From assembly GCA_903813345.2 (NCBI GenBank), contig CAIIXF020000011.1, positions 18,585,754 through 18,649,753 of the forward strand: a DNA stretch of 64,000 nt, read 5' to 3'. Of this stretch, positions 1 to 12,000 are shown one piece after another. The first letter of the stretch is position 1. Each line of letters opens with the position of its first letter. Both the position numbers and the translations under genes were made by a program. Under the pieces are notes generated by a model that was not told the origin of the DNA, made no database searches, and was given only the letters and a program-made list of their open reading frames with translations. The DNA is from Owenia fusiformis (lineage: Eukaryota; Annelida; Polychaeta; Sabellida; Oweniidae).

Positions 1-3000
1 AGATAATGCATGCCTAACCTAAAAAGTTCATCAAAGTACACATATTGACTGTATGAACCTCAAAATACTGTTGACAGTGAGAAATTTAACAGTACTAATT
101 ATTGGAAGTTGTAAGAATTTGTTATAGACGCCAACCATTGAATGCCAAACACCAACCATGGAATACCAAACACCAACCAAATGAAAAAAGATGAAGATAA
201 CAACAATATGTCACCACTTTTGGAAGTCACATAATATGATAATATAAAACTGACATCCATCAAAACATTGATGATAACATGACTTTGATTTTGATATTTT
301 CCCTTATGGAGGTAATAAAATATACCTCGTTATAGTCAAGTCTATAAACACCTGTCTCTTCATATAATTCTAATATCAATCAAATCAAAGCTGATATTAC
401 TGTTGTGATTGCCAGGCACATCTTATTTACTTGACACATACAAGTACAATTTATCTGGTTCTGAGCACTACTCAATTCACCAGGTAATATTTGTCAATAC
501 AGGCACCTAGTTTAAGAATTATCATTTCAATCAAATCGTATATGATACATAATGTAGTTGCAAGACACGTGTCATTTTTTTCATATACATACAATGTAAG
601 AGTACATGTAGATGTAATACCTTTATTAAAAAATAATGTTCAAACATTTAATGCTTTCAAGGATAAGATTCACATTCTCCCATTGAGGTTGGAGGTATCG
701 GTTCTGGATAGTGGAAATGAAAAGATCATATAATTCTGTAGAGAGTCCTCAAGAAACAACTGGAAATGGACATACTATGAGAAAATAATTTTGATTTATC
801 AGAAAAAAGTTGTGTTTTAGGTTTCGAACTTCATATACTTACTGTGAAATTTGTGCATGATCTAACTTATCAGAATTAACTGATATATTAAATCATCATA
901 AATCATTGAATTATGCATTAAACGATCCTATTAGAATAAAGATTGTTATAAATTGGTTGGGATAAACTGTTGTATAAATATTTTTTCTGGATAGAGCTCC
1001 CTTTCTAGTCTAATTCAGATTATAGACCCCTAATCTCAAGGTGATTCTATGCAATAATTTAATACACTTGATGTACACTTACCATTGAATAACTAAAGAA
1101 ATTTATGATCAACTTAGTACAATATACATATGTATAAATTATGGTAGATACGCTTTAATAAATGAAACAATTCTAACATCCAAATCTACATGCACAATGC
1201 CAGTCATATCATGTGTAGATGTATCATGATCAAGCTGCATTTACTTACCTTACAATCAACAATTTAGAGTTGAAAATTCAGTTAAATAAAAATATCCAGT
1301 TTTTATCAGATTATATTCCGTCTTTTTCTACTGATCCCACCGCATATGCAATCTAATATATTTTGGTGAGATTATGTAGACTGATATCACATCATATTTA
1401 TGCACTTACTTACAGTACTGGAGTAATGGCTAAGTCCAAGAGTTCTGACTTTCAGGATGTCATAGCTATAAGAACAACATCAATATTCTGTATGGTAATG
1501 TGTTGACCCACTAAACAAAGCCTAATTATAATATGCCCCAATCCTAACACTTGCCACTCAAAGTTAATTGCAGGTTACTTTATACATGCACGATGCCTTA
1601 TCATCTGTCTCTTACTAATTAGGAAATCATTAGAAAGGTATCCTATGTTACCATGCATTATTGTAATGCAATACTGTATACCAATATATCTAATTACTGT
1701 ACGAACCAGAAATTTGGCACTCTGAATCAAGTGGTCAGTAATCAGTATTTTAAATGAATTTTCATATTGGTTAGATCAGATAGATTCCTTTGACTGAAAA
1801 CAGAAAAAATCTTCTATTTATCCATATAAATCAGGGGGGGGGGCATCAACAGAGAATAAGGAATTCCAAAAGACTATTGTTCTTTAACTATGACATCATC
1901 ATGTTCACGGTTACAACAATTGAAGATCTTAACTTTACGAAGTTTCTGTTAATGACACCCATGATAACATTAATATTTATCCTGATTACATAATAAAATG
2001 TATTTGTGACGACCAATTGAAAACTCTTTAATCACTTTTTCGTTTCAAATTTCTTTTGCCAAAGACTGTTCCGTGATGTAGGTCTTTTGAGAACAGAATA
2101 AAATTTTGATGATGTTTATCATCTACTCCAACTAAATGGGACATTATGATGCTTATCCTTGGAGTAGTAGGTGAAGCCGCCAAAGAATCTAGAGACAAAT
2201 TATCCCTTATAGAAATCATAGAGACAATTACCTATCCGATATGTCCTTAAGGACTGTAGCATAGTTTAAGAACCGGGTAAGAATAAGTGACTACAATATA
2301 CATGTACAGAAGTCTATCATTGAGAAACAGTACAGTTCAGTAGAATTGGAGTAATTGCACCCCCCCCCCCAAATATGTCTGAATAAAGACATAAATAGTC
2401 TTGCAATGAGGCAAATATTTTTAAAAGTTTATACTTCCTTGTTTCAGCGATATATGTCGGTATATTTATTTCAAACGATTACACAGAGCAACCGTATATT
2501 CAATTCAGGAAGTAGTTCTAAAAAATGAAAAATAAATACGAAATTACCCATTTTTAACACCACTGACCACCGTTTCGTGACATTTCTATGCGAATCAAGC
2601 CACCGATCTAGCCCATAATTGACAGTTATATAATAAATAAACTTACCAATAGGTAAATAATCTTGACTTGACTAATCTATCCTTGATTCTTGGTGTATTT
2701 GACAAATTTGTATCCTAAATTTTTCTAACTCAGGTGAGCCGGTGACTAACCACTGCTAGGTGGAGTTAATGAACTTCCGCTGTCTAGAAAAAGTAGTACG
2801 TCAAGATTTAATAATATCTTTAAATTTATTGCGCAATGAATTATTTTTAATTCCAATTCATTGTTATTATAATTATTGGTGATTAAAATAGTTTTGTTTT
2901 TCATGATTTTTAGGAAATTGTGAAGAAAATATTCAAACAAGTAGTTCCTTCTCGCGAATTAATATTTAAACATATGTGACATCTATAATACGTTGAATGA

Positions 3001-3836
3001 ACTATAGTCTTGTAACATCTTGGAGGAGGGAGGGGGAGGCTGGAATGGATTGAAATGCCACTAAAACTTAACCCTGAATGTCACTATATCCCTTCTATGC
3101 AAAATACTGGCAAATGGTGAAAAGAAAAAGACCACCTGGGATAAATAAACTACTGTAATAGTATGCTAATGACCAATATCCATTTGAGACAATCATATTT
3201 TATAATTTAAGCATAATACCTATTTTGTATTCTATCTTTATTAAATATACAGGGGCATACTGAGTAGCCAGCAAATGTCAAGGGGTGCAAATTATGGCTT
3301 GCTTTTTTGATCATTTCATTTTATTAATATAAAGTCTATGAATTTGGGATATTTTACATACATTTTAGATTTCACTGATTGAAAAACCTTCTAAAGGCAT
3401 AAATAAATGTCAAGCTAAACTGAGTGTTATCAAAATGATGTGTTAAGGAGTGCACATTTTAGTGTCATATGTAATTATTGATTACATTCTATGAATTGTA
3501 TGTGCACCATATGTGACGTCAGTTTTTAGATTATTGCCAAGTAAACAATAACACAGGTGCACATTATCATTCAGTGTGTTTAGGCCCTGAGGCCTTACTG
3601 CTAAGTTGTATGTCATCAGTACCCAGTATATAGAATAAAACATAAGAACAATTGATGAGGTCAAGGTCAAGTTCCAATTTTTTGACAACAAGGAATTTGC
3701 TGTAATTCTTGTTGAATGATATTTACATCATTTTAATACTTCTTCATGGAATGGTCCAATGGGTTGTGCCTTTTTGATTTACTAAATATTGTATTCTGAC
3801 TCATACTTTCTGTTAATGATTCAGAACTATATGTAC
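1..3836. other. Gene-free stretch left of the hAT element
   Basis: No open frame here has family-like sequence or plausible splice continuity; the longest frames are under 85 codons and look like chance. The stretch is AT-rich, with poly-G and poly-C tracts near 1835 and 2360 and one copy of a dispersed hairpin-ended repeat near its left end. Regulatory DNA cannot be excluded. Confidence 0.6.
60..240 (-). repeat. Dispersed hairpin-ended short repeat, copy 1
   Basis: Contains the family words 'caaacaccaacca', 'gttatagacgccaacc' and an end reading 'tgtcaccacttttgg'. The same words recur near 8040-8115, 16930-17060, 23038-23170, 34678-34822, 40918-41000 and 43418-43532. It is non-coding and probably a miniature element. 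Boundaries are approximate. Confidence 0.5.
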
Positions 3837-4747
3837 TAGTGGTGTCAATTAACCGCTTGAGCATTAACCGGTTAACCAGGGTTTTTTACCGGTTAAAGTC
3901 GGTTAACCGGCGGGAAATTTGAACTGATGATTTCAAATGAAATCTTCATCTTCGATCTTGAAAGTTGAAAAAAATTGGAAAAATGATATATCGGCGTTTA
4001 TTTTTACGTTCGTCAAGCTTTACGCTATTCTATGTAAGTAAGCGCGGGAAAGCAATGTGGCAGGGATTAAAGTTGCTGATTGGATGTTTGTAAGGAATTA
4101 TCGGACCTATCACATGTATGAGTAGCTCACATGAAACTGACGCTTGAAAAACAAACAGATTAAAATGCAAAGTAAGCGCGGGAAAGCAATGTGGCAGGGA
4201 TTAAAGTTGCTGATTGGATGTTTGTAAGGAGTTATGGGACTTATGACATGTATGAGTAGCTTACGTGAAACTGACACCATAAAACCAAACGGATTAGCAT
4301 GCAAAATAAGTGCGGGAAATAACAGAATTATACACGGTCAACTAACCGCCCATAAAAACTCAGACCGGTCAAGGCATTATCGGCGGTTAACCGGTTAAAG
4401 GCAGGGCTCCACTATAAAAGCAGAATGTCAGTTAGAAAATGATGTAATAGCATGTTTGAAAATTTAAATGTTCACAGAATCTGACACCTCAGACCTGTTT
4501 TTCCATATATCTCTAGTATTTTTGCATGGAATCAGCTAAACTTTGTCACAATTATTCATGAATATATTCTGAATCTGATGGTAGTTTTAAATTCAAATAG
4601 TAGTTCCTATCTGGCTTGAAAATGTAAAGTAATATATAAAACTGTTACAGCAGTTATATAATAAGCTACATCAAAATTGGGTTGTAGTTTAATTTACCAC
4701 ATGGTAAGGAATCCCTGCCTTTAACCGGTTAATACTTGACACCTCTA
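3837..4747. mobile_element. Non-autonomous hAT-type element (MITE) with 8 bp target duplication
   Basis: The ends are inverted: TAGTGGTGTCAA at the left and TTGACACCTCTA at the right. The flanks carry an identical 8 bp direct repeat, atatgtac, at 3829-3836 and 4748-4755, which is the hallmark of hAT insertion. Subterminal DNA is packed with AACCGGTTAA-type words, and the middle holds a roughly 135 bp direct duplication (about 4040-4170 and 4172-4320). There is no transposase frame, so it must have been moved in trans. Confidence 0.85.
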
Positions 4748-5184
4748 ATATGTACTGTACAAACTGAAATCTCATGTATATCTGATCTAAATTATCATAC
4801 ATGTAAATGACTTCAAACAATAATAATTAGAAAATGTACAATCAGAAAATTATATAAATCCAACAAAAGTGGTGTTCTCTGAACTTTTTAAATTATTCAA
4901 TAGACCTTTCCAGTAAATTGCCAATAATATGTTATACCAGAAGCTAGGATATAATGGCCAGATGTCATAGGTTCTAGGCCAGGTAGCAATATTTCTAAGC
5001 AAAAATTAATGTATTGTTACTTTATAAAACCTTCCTAAAATTTTGTTCATGAACATGAATCATCATGAATATCAGCTTCTTTAGTGGAGCAAAAGGTGGC
5101 ATAGTTTAGGCCTATTGAACATGTTGAAAAGGTCTTATAGATATGACAAACTTGGAAAAATGAAAATGATATCTTTCTTCATAA

Positions 5185-5256
5185 TAAATGCAGTGGGAAA
5201 CCACCAATTGGAATAAATGATAAATGCAGTGGGAAACCACCAATTGGAATAAATGA
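5185..5256. repeat. Two exact tandem copies of a 36 bp unit
   Basis: Positions 5185-5220 and 5221-5256 are identical, each starting 'taaatgcagtggg'. A recent slippage or duplication event in non-coding DNA. Confidence 0.9.
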
Positions 5257-5958
5257 TGGATTCTATTTTAACCATTATGGATTACCATGGAAACGTCTTG
5301 ACTTAGTATCAACTTTGTGAGAAAGGATATGCAATGACTTTAGTATTGAAATGAATTCGCCATATTATAACCGAGCAAAAGTAACTTTGTTCATAGCATA
5401 CCCATGGGCATAAAGTGATGGATAGCGATCTTTTCCAAAACTGGTCTCACCAAACGTTTAGATTTAACATGGGCATTCAACAATTTGGCTTATTGAAAAG
5501 ATAAATGAGAAATAAAGTGAAGCAGACATAAAGCAACATTTTTTAGAAATACATCTATTTTTTACGCTTAATACTTTTCAATACAAATGACTGTTGTGGT
5601 TCATATCTGACCATCGACAAATATAAGATTTCTAATCAAAATAACATTTTAATTTTATTGTCCTAACTACATCATCAGAGTCAATAAATTGTGGTTTCGA
5701 AATAAAGTGACGCAATTTTTCTACAAAAAAACTACTGGCCTCTGATTCATTCTTGCATGACTTTGTCATGATGAACACAGTTTAAACAATATTTCACTCC
5801 CTATCAACAAAACCACACTCCCAATATTTTATCCATGGTCACTCAATGGCATTATCCAAATCTGTTCCAGTCAAAACGAAAGTCTTTATTTCCATTGATT
5901 TTATCCATGTTGTTGGTTTGATGTCTAGTCATCTTCTTAATGTTTGAAACATTATTAT

Positions 5959-5964
5959 TTTATT
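5959..5964 (-). terminator. Candidate SOD2 polyadenylation signal
   Basis: AATAAA on the minus strand about 45 bases after the SOD2 stop codon. In AT-rich DNA this hexamer is common, so the assignment is tentative. Confidence 0.35.
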
Positions 5965-6008
5965 AATATTAAATTAATTTCTGTCATAATCTATAGTAGC
6001 GCATGTAG

Positions 6009-9000
6009 TTAGTTGTCCATTCGTGCCTCTGAATATCTACTGTTTACATCCTCCCAATTGATAACATTAAAAATTGCTTTAACATAGTCCGGGCGCACAT
6101 TTTTGTACTGTAGATAGTAAGCATGTTCCCATACATCAATGCCTAACAATGGGACAAGTCCTGCAAGTAGAGAATAGACAGCTACATTATAATGCTACAA
6201 TCCCTGTGTTATATCTTGGTTATGGGGGGGGGGAGTGAAAGGTAGGGGGTTGTAAACTCATCATTGATTTCATAATAATATCCCTTGTATAGAAAACATA
6301 CATTTATTTCCCCAAAGAGTTTTACTGAGAACACAACACAAAAATGCATTGACGTTGCCTCAAGTATTATTAAGTACCCTCTGGAAACATTATGAATTGT
6401 TTTTGTTTCATATTGTTATTTTATACAAGCACATGTAAATAAAGGACCCACGGTCCTGTACTCACACAGTTTGGAACCTTCAGAGGAATGTATATCCTGA
6501 CTTTCAAACAAAAATATTGATTTGGATTTGTAGTCTCGAACTTTGAGAAACTTAGATAGCACAGTTGTGTGACCTAGTTTGATGACCTTTGACCTTGAAA
6601 ATTTTACTTATTCAGAGCTCAGTAAGGTCTTTTGTGATTAAGCTGACCAAAATTTACATCCAAAAATCAATTTGAAAAATCAACTTTTTTGACCTTTCGA
6701 AGGTCACTGAAGGTTAAGTAAAGGTCAAATCCTAAAACTAATGTCAGATTTGAACTCCTGGCAACTTGTAGATGATTTTAAAAAAAAATTTGGTCAAATT
6801 GAAGCAAGTTGAAAAATAACTTATTTTTACTGTTTTTTGACGTCAAATATCTCAAAAATGGTAAAAATTTGATGCTGACATATATTGAGCAATATGTAGG
6901 GAATGCTTAAATCTAGTTATGATGCAATTCATTGCAAGAAATGATCAAGTATAAGGAAAACTTTGAGAAACTTGTCAATCAGAAAACCTGCCATTGACTT
7001 TATATATGAGAAAGTTTCCTGAAAATGACTTAGTCCTACTTTTTGTCAAATTTTATAGAGTAAACACCAAAAACTGTAAATTCCCAGAGCTTTGAAATCT
7101 TCAGAGGACATAAGTTGCATATACAGCAACTACTACAAGTTATTTGAAAGTTCTACTTCAACAAATTGTCTAGTATTTACAGAAAATTTGACTTTTTGAC
7201 GTCAAAATCAGCAATTTCTCGGAAACCGGGCGAACTTGGGAAATGGCGATGATAATCAATAGGCATTATGGATATGCATAAAATGAATGTAAATATGACT
7301 CAATCCGAATAGCAGTTTTAATTTGTGAGGCCAATGTTGACGGACGGACGGACCAACGGACAGACGCCTGGTCGATCCCATAGGCTCACTGTGTGAGCCA
7401 AAAACTGAGAGACTCACATGACTCAGAGTCAATAAGACATATTAATTCATTAAAGGCACACCTGAAGGTTTAAGAAAAATTCAATTTTACATTTACATTG
7501 AGCCTTTAACGATAAGATCTGTCATCCAGAGATGCTTAAATATGTTAATCATATGCAGATCTCTAGATTTTTCTGGTGGAGCTTCAGTTTTTGAAAAACT
7601 GGTCAATATTTTCAGAAAATTATGGCTCCCTGTTAATTTCCAGATCCTTTTAATAAATGTACCTGTAGTTGCTTTTAATGGGTCCTGGTTAGCACATGTA
7701 GCTAATCTTAGCCTTCCAGATGTAGGATTATAGCCTAGCCATCCCCATCCTGACCCCTGGATTGCAACGGTCATCCCCGCCAGATCATTCTTCATCACTT
7801 CAACTGATCCAAAGTCTTTAATGATGGCCTCAAGTAAGTCTCCTGTAAATTAACACCATTTATTGGATTATTAGATGGCCTTGCATAAGTTGCATTGTGG
7901 CTCTGGCTCCTCAGCAATATGCTTGAAAGACAATGGATATGGGAGGAGACAACACAAAGGTTTCAATTGCAAAACATCCTGAGCAAGTTATAGCAACACA
8001 AGATAAACTTTATGGTTAAAATAAAAAATCCCAATTTTTTACATTTAAATTTAGACATTAAAGACGCTGAACACTGTCCACAAAAGGTTGGAGACTATTA
8101 CATTATGTCACCACCTGAATCGTAAACTGATACTCAACATCAATTGCAACATATATTATTTGATTTGGGACCGCTATAAATGAAATATGTAATATTTTTA
8201 TGACGGAAATTTTTTTTCTCGAAAAAGAGGCACAAGTAAAAGCCGAGGACAAATGGTGAAAATAACCAGTATATAGACCCCTATAAAATGGAGCATTAGT
8301 TAGACAACATCCATGTTTCATTTGCAAATCGGATGGACCGATGGATGAGTGGGCAATTCTATAGCCTCACCAAATTGATAACATGCACCTAATAAGTAAT
8401 AAAACAGTATTTAGGTCTAACCTTACCTGTTGGTTCACCTCCTCCATTGGGGGACATGTTCTCCCAGAATATGCTGTGATTCAAGTGTCCACCTCCATTG
8501 AACTTCACCGCAGGTCCTAGAGCAATAGCCCCACTGACATCACCTACACAGAAACATAGAGGTTAACATATTATACAAACTGTACATACTGCAGGTCCTA
8601 GAGCAATAGCCCCACTGACATCACCAACACAAAAACATAGAGGTTAACATATTATACAAACTGTACATACTGCAGGTCCTAGAGCAAAGGCCCCACTGAC
8701 ATCACCTACACAGAAACATAGGGGTTAACATATCATACAAACTGTACATACTGTAGGTCCTAGAGCAATAGCCCCACTGACATCACCTACACAGAAACAT
8801 AGAGGTTAACATATTATACAAACTGTACATACTGCAGGTCCTAGAGCGATAGCCCCACTGACATCACCTACACAGAAACATAGAGGTTACTAGTAACATA
8901 TTATACAAACTGTACATACTGCAGGTCCTAGAGCAATAGCCCCACTGACATCACCTACACAGAAACATAGAGGTTAACATATTATACAAACTGTACATAC

Positions 9001-12000
9001 TGCAGGTCCTAGAGCAATAGCCCCACTGACATCACCTACACAGAAACATAGAGGTTAACATATCATACAAACTGTACATACTGCAGGTCCTAGAGCAATA
9101 GCCCCACTGACATCACCTACACAGAAACATAGAGGATAACATATTATACAAACTGTACATACTGTAGGTCCTAGAGCAATAGCCCCACCGCAGACATCAC
9201 CTAAACAGAAATAAAAATGTAAAATGTACACACAGAGCAATAACCCTGGCACTGAACCCCTTTTTATATATATATATCTTTTATTGACTCTTTAGATGTC
9301 ATATCATGACATATTAGTCACTAAGGTAGAGCAGTTCTTCCCATTGTTGAACTGGTATCTTTATCCTGGCTAGAACCATAGACAATTCTAGCTAGCGCCA
9401 GTCTTTTATCGAGTTAGCAGCACTCTAGTAATCGCCGGTATAGGTCAGCAGTCATAGGTCAAAGACAAATCACAAGAAGTGCTGTGACCTGGGTTTGAAC
9501 CCAAGACCTCTACTTTTCAGCCTGAAGCCAAACTTCTTGCTTTTCAGACCAATGCTACATGTAATTAGTGTACAGAAAAATGATATTTTAAGTCAGCCCT
9601 CCAAATGAATGAACACATCACTTGTACAAATATATATATATATTATCTAACCTGTAGCTATTGCCTCTTTGAGCTTTTCCTCTGCCACATTCAGGTTATT
9701 GACATATGTCTGATGATGTTTGGAGTGGTGGAGTTTCATTATATCAGCAGAGATATATGGCTCCAAGGCATTGTAATCATAAGGCAGATCAGGAAGAGTA
9801 TGGTAAAGCCTGCTTGAAACACAACCTAGGATGTTCGGCTGTGCAAACCTAGAGGAATATAGGGAAAAAATAGTTCAATAAACAGCTAAAGAGACAAGTT
9901 TCAGAAATCACAATGCAGTTCTAGACTACGAGATTTTCCAACGATGATGAATTTACTATAGACCACTATAGCGCTTCACAGGGTGAACAACAACAGTTAA
10001 TAAAGGCATACCTGTATGTGCATGTACAGTTGAATTGTTATTTGGAATAATGAATGAGGAAACCCTTTGAGGGGCTCCCAAGGGGTATGTGATAAGGCGA
10101 CCTGGCCTCTAAAAATGTGACTAAATGGGACTTTGGGGTACTAAAAACGAACAAATGTGACAAACAGATGCTTGTAAGTGACAATTTTGTACATTAATAG
10201 GACTGACAAGTGTTTTGAGAGTGACAAAAATAGACAATTCATTCTGAATGTAAATTGACGCAAGTTAAGATGACTAATTCTAACCAGTAATTAAACAATT
10301 AAACATAACAGACTATTTAGTGCATTACATGCTAGTATGTATCTAACAGACTGACTAGAAGTCAGTCTGTTATGATGTACTACTTTCCTGTGGAAATTGC
10401 AGTGAATTTTTTTGCCCAAAATTATCAATTAGAGGAACCATTTCTTCGATAAAATAAACATTACAAAATTTCAATTAAATAGTAAGGTACAATTAAATGC
10501 AATACAAGAACACAAATGTGTACAAAATGTCCCCACCAATGGGTGATCCCATGAAATGGTTATCCTGAAAATGAGTAGACAAGACTTTACCAACACAATT
10601 TTAATTGATCCGTCACACAGTTAACTAGAAAACATGTAAACAAGACTTTACAGACAAGATTTTAGGATGGAAAATCCAAAATGGCTGCCTTGACATTTAC
10701 CCAGAATGTCAAAAAACTAATCTGTTCCTAGATTTTCATACTAAGAATCATCCCTGAAAATATGACATTGATCTACCAAATGGTTCACCTGAAAACGCGT
10801 AGACAAGACTTTACAGACAAGATTTTAGGACAGAAAATCCAAAATGGCTGCCATGACATTTACACAGAATGCCAAAAAACTAATCAGATGTAGATTTTCA
10901 CACTAAGAATCATCCCTGAAAATTTGAAATTGATCTACCAAACGGTTCACCTAAAAACGCGTAGACAAGACTTTACAGGCAAGATTTTAAGACGGAAAAT
11001 CCAAAATGGCTGCCTTGACATTTATCCAGAATGCCAAAAAACTAATCAGATCTAGATTTTCATACTAAGAATCATCCCTAAAAATTTGAAATTGATCTAC
11101 AGAACGGTTCACCTGGAAATGCATAGACAAGACTTTACAGACAAGATTTTAGGACAGAAAATCCAAAATGGCTGCCTTGACATTTGCCCAGAATGCCAAA
11201 AAACTAATCAGTTCTACATTTTCATACTATGAATCATCTCTGAAAATTTGAAATTGATCTACCAAACGGTTCACCTGAAAACGCGTAGACAAGACTTTAC
11301 AGACAAGATTTTAGGACGGAAAATCCAAAATGGCTGCCTTGACATTTACCCAGAATGCCAAAAAACAAATCAGATCTAGATTTTTATACTAAGAATCATC
11401 CCTGAAAATTTGAAATTGATCCACCAAACTGTTCACCTGAAAACACGTAGACAAGACTTCACAGACAAGATTTTAGGACGGAAAAATCCAAAAGGGCCAA
11501 CAATAAAAAAGTAATTATGTGATTTTGCTGATTTCTTCTTACAAAATTATCACATATTACTACTGTTAACAATAACATAGGCTTTTACAACAAAGTAGAT
11601 CTGAAATTATTTATAAAGCTACTAAATAGTTAAAGTATGAAAACTCAAAAACACCATTCAATATGATACAAAGTATTATCGTGCGCTAACTTTTCTTAAG
11701 ACATTCAAAATGGCTGACATGACTGAGCTAACAGGTCCAAAACCTAATCAGATCTAGAATGAAGTGAGCTGAACAAGATGTTAAAGTTTTAAAAGCAACT
11801 GTGAAGCCGTTTTTCTTAAAGTTTGCAGACAAGGATTTTAGCATTTGACTTCAAAATGGCCGACAGGAAGTAGGTATCGAGTTAAAATTTTTTCATCCAC
11901 ATCTGTATGCACTCATAAGTTATCCCTGAAAATTTGAAGGTGATATCTGTAGCGGTTTTGGAGAAAACTCCCGGACGTACGGACAGACGGACGGACGGAC

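Larger units (their letters stand above)
4748..6008. other. Intergenic DNA downstream of SOD2
   Basis: No gene recognised. It holds a 36 bp exact tandem duplication at 5185-5256. The SOD2 3' UTR (minus strand) should occupy its right end. Confidence 0.55.

Noticed and set aside
9055-9252. Minus-strand frame repeating a GAIALGP-type peptide
   Set aside because: It is the SOD2 exon edge read through the tandem array, not an independent gene; it includes intron sequence.
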